A stretch of 64,000 nt of DNA from Actinomucor elegans. Its lineage: Eukaryota; Mucoromycota; Mucoromycetes; Mucorales; Mucoraceae. The stretch lies in the NCBI GenBank assembly GCA_026027325.1, contig JAMSLZ010000014.1, positions 310,001 to 374,000 of the forward strand, written 5' to 3'. Shown one piece after another: positions 57,496 through 64,000 of this stretch. The notes below the pieces were generated by a model. The model did no database searches, was not told the origin of the DNA, and saw only the letters and a list, made by a program, of their open reading frames with translations. Made by a program: the position numbers and the translations under genes. Within the stretch, counting starts at the first letter, position 1, and each line of letters begins with the position of its first letter.

Positions 57496-58445
57496 CTAGT
57501 CAGTAACAGAGTCGAATTCAATAGGCGAAGAAACCTTTGTCAAATGACAGAGTGGATCAATCAATTTAAGCTCGTCCTTAATAGCATTTCGCGCCAGCAA
57601 ATCGAGTTCTTTGGTGATCATAGTAACAATTTTCTATATACAAGGTCATTAGAAACAATATATGGCTATCAAATCCTGCTCTTTTCTTCTATTTACCTTG
57701 AATTTGCTATCACATTTCAATACCAATTCGAAATAAGCTTGTGTACATATTGGTCCTTCAGTTCCTACTAGTAGTTTGTAATATGCTTCGGCCATAATGT
57801 CAATCAATGTAAAGAACGTTTCAAAGTAATCCATTTCAAAAGGCTTGGATTTGTTAGTCTATATGTCGCTTACAATAAGAGTATACTTACAATATGAGGT
57901 ATAATCAAGTATCCATAATCGCCTGTAGCATCTGAATGGTTGTTTTCATCTTTTGACTTGGTCTTTCTAAATATGTTTTTCTAATAGAGACAAGTTAAAT
58001 CAATGATATATTATCAAAATGATAGCCTACCATCTTTTGCTTTGACTCATCGTTCGTATGTCTTTCGAATTCACTCATAATTTGACTTAAAGCTTTGATA
58101 TAGTCTACAGGGTTCGTAATATCCAAGATTGCTCCCAATGATAGCCCTAACGCATAAAAATTGTATGTTCTTTTTATAAAAATGTCAGTACATTTTCGAA
58201 AGGAAGGGCCATCATCTCGATTACCTTTTCGCCATTTTGGGATTTGGATACAAGCTTAGCAAGTTTTCTTTGGTTAAAAGAATTGTGTTGAACCAATGTG
58301 TATTTCCTTCATGTGCTTTTCGAATGTATTTGATTGTGGCTACTCGTTTTGACACTAGTTCTGCAAGATACTCGTATAGGCCCGGGTGGCTTTGGCCATT
58401 GGTAGTTCCTGCACTAGGTGGGTATAATGGTGAAGTCATGGACAT
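57496..58445 (-). CDS. Conserved protein of unknown function (about 250 aa)
   Basis: Five-exon model complement(join(57496..57633, 57697..57858, 57891..57980, 58031..58169, 58225..58445)) gives 249 aa and all junctions close in frame. The sequence looks helical and well conserved (LYEYLAELVSKRVATIKYIR, NTHWFNTILL, YNFYALGLSLGAILDITNP, then a C-terminal FFTLIDIMAEAYYKLLV). I do not recognise the family. No TM segment, signal peptide or catalytic motif is visible. The all-helical layout would suit a scaffold or adaptor subunit (inference). It is upstream of PAH1 on the same strand with about 148 bp between its stop and the PAH1 start. Confidence 0.75.
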
Positions 58446-59333
58446 TATGATAGTGATTATATATGAAAAAAGGACGGAAAGGGTCGAGGGCTTTATCCCC
58501 TTTATTTTTGTGAAACCAATAAGCTTAAACTAATAGTACCAAGCAAATGATAGCCAGTCGAAGCTTTGTAGCTACCCATTAATGACAGAGACTTCATAAT
58601 TAACTTGTTAGGTAGGTAGGTATATGTCTGTAGTACTCAAACAGGCATGGTCCTTTTGAGGACAGGCTCCAGTAAATCTGAAAGTATCTTGCGCTTCAGA
58701 CGAGAATGAAGCTTTGAATCAAATACACTTAAACCTAGGAACTTTAAGAGAGCATTTAATTATAAACAATTTCATTGGTTTCGGAGATTTGAGACTAAAG
58801 TGACTGAAAACAATTATGGAAAAAAAAAGATTCCACATCATCAATTACTTTGCAATCTCGATTTAATACAAATATCAAAAACGTCATAAATTCCTTTTAA
58901 CAAAGTTCGTGCAGATTTTAATTGATCTTCTCCTGGAATATGATAGTAGCGCTTTTGTGATAAAATGCACGAATTATCTTTAATCTACGTTTAGTTTTCC
59001 AAGTTTTTTGTCTTAAGCCCCAAATTCATTTGTCTTTATTTAAACAATTGCCAAAAAAAAGGGTCCATAAGTATATATGTAGTATTTTTCTAATGGCTCT
59101 ATTTTATAAACTATGCCTTGAAAAGCAAATGCTCACTGTCACAAAAATAGCCAACATACTGAAAATTTCAAACAAAGAGGTTGACTATGAGGTTTGCACA
59201 AAACGTCAATGAAATTGCAGCCTTCTAAATGTCGAAACGAGACTGCGAATAGGACTGCTTTTTCAATCATTTTTCTTACATATCGAAATTATACCAGATC
59301 AACACACTTTTTCTCGATCATTAACTGGATTCA
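58446..59333. other. Divergent intergenic region upstream of MEX67
   Basis: About 890 bases between two divergently transcribed genes. No gene. The 59030-59212 open frame has no protein-like pattern. The MEX67-proximal side has a TTTTTCTCGATCATT pyrimidine-rich segment before the ATG. Confidence 0.45.
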
Positions 59334-61376
59334 ATGACTGAAAACAAAGGTTTATTTGCCATGTTTGGTGCAGCTGCTGCTCCTGCAACACCACCACCTA
59401 TCAAAAAAGCCGCTGATATTAAGACAAAAGAAGAATTAGCTCGAGAAGCCGCCTATGCATTAAAGCACAAAAAGATCACCACTCCAACCAACGATCCCAA
59501 CGCCAGCAGCCCAGGTGGCGGTGCTTGGAAGGTAGCCAAGAAGCGAACCTCGAGAGGTTTAGCTTTAAAAGCAAGAGCCTTGGGAAAGAACATCACTGTA
59601 GCAGAAACCAAGACGAACATTGCTGATCTCGACGAAGAAGATGTCGCTATGGGCGGTATGGGTAAAAAGAAAAAGCGCTAGTAAGTGTGTTTGCTCGTAG
59701 AGGTGGGAAAGTTATTAACATAGATTCGTAGTACACCTTATGGAGGTCGAGGTAGAACTAGACCTACTCAGAGTCCCATTGCCGATACTAGTAAACGCGT
59801 GGACATCTTGGTATGTTACCTTTTTTTTCATTTATGTTAGTATGTCAAATCATTAATTATGTATCTAGGTTGCAGGATTCGAAGCAGGTACAGAAGCAGG
59901 TGTGGTTCCTTTTTTGGTTCAAAAATCCAAGAAGCAATGGGAACCTTTGGATGTCAAATTAGATCAAGGTCAAATGCTCATTACTGTAAATGATCCTGTT
60001 ATTGCACGTATTTTGGTTCGTTTGGATGGCTATATCTTTGGCACACAACAACTTCGTATCCGACTCTTTGATAATCCAGCCTTACCTATGACGCCTGTGG
60101 TGGAAAGCAACAAGAAGCTCACCACTATTGATATTCTGCGCAACTTTTTATTAAGCCGATGGAATAGTGAACTGAAATTCCTCAACCTGGATGATATGAG
60201 TTCTGATCCCATATTGAAGAAATCAGCGATCAAACCACCTGGTGCTCCAGGATCAAACGCCATTGTTGGCCCTGCCATGATGAAACTGGCTGGTGAAATG
60301 TTTGCTGATGTAGTAACCATCTCTTTTGCTCGCAACCACTTGAAGAATGTGCAACAAATCTCGACTTTGGCTCAGTACCTTCCCAACATCCAGAATCTTT
60401 CTTTCCAAGACAATTTGATGAAAGAATATGATAATTTGGAAGCTTTGAGCGGCACAGGCAAGTTGAAGTGCTTGAGAGAGTTAGTGATGGAAGGCAATCC
60501 TTTACGTGAGCATGAGATTAAGCAGAGAGGCAATGATCGGGCTTATATACGTAATATGGTGAAGCGTTTCCCTTCCTTGGTGGTGTTGGATAAAGTACCT
60601 GTCATGTTATCTGAAGAGGAGATAGCAGCTGTACACAAGACAGGTCGTGTTTTACCTTTGGACAACAAACCCAATTGTTTCGATAATGAAGTTAGCCAGA
60701 ATACTGCTATTGATTTTGTATCTAGATATTATCAATGCTTTGATTCCAATAGAGGTGCATTGAGTGTGTTGTATGATACGAATGCTATTTTTTCTGTTAC
60801 TTCCAACATTAAATTGCGTGCTCAGCAAAAGTTGAGAAGGAAGGACAAGAAGAAGCTCATGGATGATGAAGAAAAGTTGGGTTGGTCAAGCTTGAGCAGA
60901 AACTTGATGGGTAAATCAAAAAGTAAGTATATTCATTTTTGGATTGAGATATGATAAGCTAATCGTATGCTTTAGAGCAAGAAGGTAAAGGTTTGATGGT
61001 AGGTCCTGAAGTGATTGGAAGCACTATTTGCAGATTGCCTACAACAATCCACGATTTACAAAAAACCGAAGACTTTGTGCTTGATGCGCATCAATCACCT
61101 GTTGGTTTGCTCATCAGTATACATGGTGAGTTTAAAGAGGACGAAGATACACCACCACTCTCTTATGATCGTACATTCTTGGTACGTCCTGCTACACCAG
61201 ATACACCGTAAGTTTATAGAAGTAGTCCTGTTTTCAATGTATCTAATTCTTATATTAGCGCAATGGCTGCCGGATGGCCATATGTTATTATGAGCGACAT
61301 GCTATGTGTTCGCGACTATATCGGTAATCAAGGCTTCAAACCTCAAGCAGTAGCGCCTACGAGCATATTCGCTTAA
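59334..61376 (+). CDS. MEX67: mRNA export receptor Mex67 (NXF1), without a TAP-C domain
   Basis: Five-exon model join(59334..59680, 59732..59810, 59869..60922, 60976..61207, 61259..61376) gives 609 aa. Mex67 with Mtr2 carries mRNPs through the nuclear pore. The N-terminal ~140 residues are Ala/Lys-rich with an RG-rich patch (YGGRGRTRP). An RNA-binding domain follows (VAGFEAGTEAGVVPFLV to about 225), then leucine-rich repeats (about 270-395: LSFQDNLMKEYDNLEAL, LRELVMEGNPLREHE), then the NTF2-like domain from about 410 (AIDFVSRYYQCFDSNRGAL to the YDRTFLVRP block and GWPYVIMSDML). The ORF stops soon after at APTSIFA. The UBA-like TAP-C region that normally follows is absent, and no downstream exon candidate is seen. 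Converges with the FN3K gene (about 96 bp). Confidence 0.9.
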
Positions 61377-61472
61377 TACCCAAGTGCTCTAATTCACTAG
61401 ACCTAATACATATTCATACACTTTTTTTTTAGAATTATATATTACTACCATTAACAATAAACCCCCCATTTA

Positions 61473-62452
61473 TTATAGCAACTTTTCTATGAGATTTACA
61501 AACCCAGCTGCATAGCCTCCTCCAAACATGGCATAATGATTCAAATGATGATACGCTTCATAGATGATCAAACGATCCTCTTTGCTTTCTTCAGGTGCCA
61601 ACTTTACATTGGACGAAGTATATTGATTCAGCAACGCATCCTCGTAAGCCTCATAACAATCTTGAGTGAATCCGCCAAACATCCTCATGATACCAAATTC
61701 TGTCTCGTAATGTGCGTAAAAAGAGGCTGGATCAAAGATGATAGGTTGGGTATCTGATGCTCGTACAGCCCAATTACCACTCCACAAATCGCCATGAATG
61801 CAACTGCTTGCCTGTAAAGAACCCAAGGCATCATGGCCAAGCCAACGGTCGATATTGGAGCAAAGGGCCTTACCTAATCGATCTACATCTAAGTTCTGCC
61901 CTTGTACTTGTTTGAGTAACGGCTGCAAACGCTGTGATGCGTAGAATTGGGACCAGTCAGAGCACCAGGTGTTGTTGAGCTCGGTCGTACCACACCATGA
62001 TGTGACATCGAATCCAAACTTGTCGGAGGTGCTAGTTGCATGAAGTGCCGCGAGAGAGCGTCCCAGTTGCTTTTGAATTGTTGGTGAAGAGCAATATGAA
62101 GTGCTCATAGGCACATATTCGGTCACTATAAGCGCTGTTTTATTGGGAGAATGACAAATAGGCTTTGGAACCAAACCAGGGACGGCTTTGTGTATGCGTT
62201 CAAGAGCTGTAGATTCTGCCAAAAACCACTGAGAAGCTTTTGGATCTTTATTAGTCTACGTAGTAGCTTTATTTTAATATACTTTGCTTTTTTTTTTTGA
62301 AAAAACGCGTTGTTTGTTACTTTGATAAAGTAGTCTCCTGTATCTGTAGAAAAGAGAGCAGCTTGACTGATACAACCACCGCTCAAGGGCTTTATTGTGT
62401 GCACTGCGTTGAATAGTTTAAAGCGTTGGAGTTCAGAAGAAATAGAATCCAT
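61473..62452 (-). CDS. Fructosamine/ketosamine-3-kinase family protein
   Basis: Two-exon model complement(join(61473..62255, 62321..62452)) gives 304 aa, the usual length for FN3K. The family phosphorylates fructosamines or ribulosamines on glycated proteins so that they break down (deglycation). The ATP-binding lobe begins with LSGGCISQAALF and the Lys of FIK at the end of exon 1. The catalytic loop is SCIHGDLWSGNW near 196 and the metal-binding segment IIFDPASFYAHYETEFG follows; both are signature FN3K motifs. The C-terminal helix includes YHHLNHYAMFGGGY. Only one intron. Confidence 0.9.
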
Positions 62453-62782
62453 AGTTTGAAAGAAAAGATTGGAAAAGAGTCAGGTGCCTTTTAATAAATA
62501 GTTCAATTCCTACTTTAGTCTTGTTAGTTGGCGCGCGAGTGATGTGATACTGACAAAAAAAAAATATCACTTCAGCCTAAAAATAAAGTAATTCAAATGA
62601 TGTAGTATTAACATGAAAAATAAAGTACTATACGAAGCTTGCACGAATACTTTCTTATGAGCCTCCAAGATAATGCTTATGATTCTAACTGGTTGTGAAA
62701 GGCTTTAATAGAATTAATGCAAGCCTAAGATTCTTTCTGAATCAAAAGATACGATGATTCAATACAAAGATATGTTATGTAT

Positions 62783-62994
62783 TTGCGCCTCGTATATAGG
62801 GCACTGTAGGGTCATTTGCGATCAGACAAATGTATTTGTTTAATGAGTTACTTTTCAGAGTTTTAAAAGTAAAAATCTCTACCAAACTCGAATGAGTACA
62901 ATACTTAATGGTTCCTGGGACTACGTTTTCTAAAGTATACATGTCTTTTGTGTGATCGCAAATGATCTTACAGTGCCTTATATACGGGGCGCAA
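62783..62994. mobile_element. MITE-like element with 48-bp terminal inverted repeats
   Basis: The left end (starting TTGCGCC, CGTATATA, GGCACTGTA) and the reverse complement of the right end (ending GGGGCGCAA) match at about 43 of 48 positions. Four of the five differences are transitions. The element is 212 bp, non-coding and AT-rich inside, which fits a miniature inverted-repeat element mobilised by a DDE transposase encoded elsewhere. The flanks (TATGTAT before; TTTTGGA after) show no clear target-site duplication, so the exact ends may be off by a base or two. Confidence 0.75.
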
Positions 62995-63594
62995 TTTTGG
63001 ACCTGCCGTCTTCTATCCCATAACTGTGGGTATTAAAATTCACAATTAGTGTTAGGAAAGTTAGACCAAAAATGAAGGCCAAACAACAAATAGCTTTATT
63101 CTTCACATGTTATCATTGGCAGTAGGAACTTTAACTGCTCCTTATTAAGGTCATCGACAATATATTTTATGATGAGCAAGTCCTTTAGTTGTATATGTAT
63201 GCTTTCCTCTTACATCAATCGAGTTTACAATGGCGAAAAGATAACTTTTTGAAGCGTATAAACACATCCATTACTCGCATATTTCCAAGATATGAAACGC
63301 ATCAAAATACATTCGCAAATCCAGATATTTTCCAAAAAGCTTTATGTTCTATAAAAAGAGCGAAATTCGGAAATACAGACCCTTGTGATATTCCTGAAAC
63401 CAAATTGTTTTTAACTTCTCTGCATTCTTTGACAAATCCTGGTTTACTATCGCATTCGATGACTAGTATGTATGTAGAATGATCTAGTTCATCTATTATA
63501 ACCGTCGTTTAACAAAAGCTCAATAGACAAGTTACATTTTAGCAATTGACTATAACGGCACACATTTTCTGTATTCTGGTCATAATAATCTATA

Positions 63595-63870
63595 GATCTA
63601 TTGGCCAGTCCCCGTCAGACGTCGCATCTGATAAGTATTTCGTATTCAAAATGAGCTGCTGTATCTACTACAACTTTTGTTGAACTAGAATACAGTTAAT
63701 TGTGTTTGCTTAAGTAATGTCAAGTAGTATATATTTTTTTTACAAACAAGGTTTCTCTATTATGTCTTTTGAACAATCTGAGTCAAATACCGTATTAGAC
63801 AAGTATACATTCAGAATGAACTATCACATCCATTAGAACTTTTAAAACTTGGGTTTTGTAATTCAACAGT
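63595..63870 (+). repeat. Two dispersed-repeat copies in direct orientation
   Basis: Copy one (about 63595-63690) has CGTATTCAAAATGAGCTGCTG then TATCTACTACAACTTTTG. Copy two (about 63765-63870) has the same order more diverged (ATACATTCAGAATGAACTA, then CCATTAGAACTTTT). They are about 170 bases apart. Same family as the copies near 6150, 6285, 8622, 33245 and 35600. Confidence 0.45.
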
Positions 63871-64000
63871 GAAATTACTGGTGATCCTTTATTACTATGT
63901 ACTGTTAGTGGAAGATGATTCGATAAAGGGGAAGGGGGAAGACTATAAACATAATATTAACATATGGAGGATGACGATGGGAAATTAAGGGTATTATCAT

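Larger units (their letters stand above)
62453..64000. other. Right-edge gene-free region with MITE and repeat copies
   Basis: About 1.5 kb. Contains the 212-bp element at 62783-62994 and two tandem-orientation copies of the dispersed repeat (about 63595-63690 and 63765-63870). An open frame at 63189-63482 (97 codons) reads moderately like protein (RYETHQNTFANPDIFQKAL) but is unrecognised. Confidence 0.5.

Noticed and set aside
1..64000. A novel multi-gene defence or biosynthetic system
   Set aside because: The genes are housekeeping or unrelated singletons in mixed orientation; no cluster of functionally linked unknowns was seen.

Overview
The window is nuclear DNA of a fungus, most likely an early-diverging Mucoromycota species (Mucorales or a close relative). 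The evidence is an AT-rich sequence, many short GT-AG introns of about 45-75 nt with TAG/CAG acceptors, long homopolymer A/T tracts, and clear fungal orthologues such as the DASH subunit Ask1, COMPASS Set1 with the ending GTLN, a lipin/Pah1 and Pex6. The species call is inference. I assembled gene models by hand from splice sites and checked each exon chain for reading-frame closure.

Layout. 0.7-6.0 kb: a lysine-rich unknown gene and PEX6. 6-9 kb: gene-poor DNA with diverged repeat copies. 9-9.65 kb: a PPxY two-TM membrane protein. 11.1-17.6 kb: a cation/Ca2+ exchanger and SET1 in tandem, 141 bp apart. 18.6-22.1 kb: a V-ATPase small subunit, an acylglycerol-phosphate acyltransferase and a YANK/STK32-type kinase. 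24.5-29.7 kb: a kinase-like protein lacking key catalytic residues, and ERB1. 30-33 kb: gene relics. 33.9-35.2 kb: a GT32-type glycosyltransferase. 36-40.4 kb: an F-box relic, an alpha/beta hydrolase and a probable DNA-binding protein with a GC-AG intron. 41.6 kb: a Q-tailed acidic ORF. 42-47.8 kb: relic-rich DNA with a decayed Ty3/gypsy chromovirus. 47.8-52.6 kb: PXMP4, a CAMK-group kinase carrying a one-base frameshift, and ASK1. 53.1-54.0 kb: a decayed duplicate of the 5' half of ASK1. 54.3-62.5 kb: PAH1, a conserved unknown, MEX67 and a fructosamine-3-kinase-like gene. 62.5-64 kb: a 212-bp MITE-like element and repeat copies.

How the genes relate. These are mostly dispersed housekeeping genes, not a functional cluster. 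Two encode peroxisomal proteins (PEX6, PXMP4). Two sit on either side of phosphatidic acid: the acyltransferase makes it and Pah1 consumes it. Convergent pairs are tightly packed (V-ATPase/acyltransferase, PXMP4/CAMK, MEX67/FN3K). Accessory signal lies in the AT-rich gaps: retroelement and F-box relics, a MITE, and at least seven diverged copies of one short repeat. I found no CRISPR array, confident tRNA, rRNA or secondary-metabolite cluster, and nothing I would call a new multi-gene system. The most useful observations are the ASK1 duplicate, the MITE and dispersed repeat, the CAMK frameshift, the kinase with HRN/DYR motifs, and a Mex67 that ends without its usual UBA-like C-terminus.
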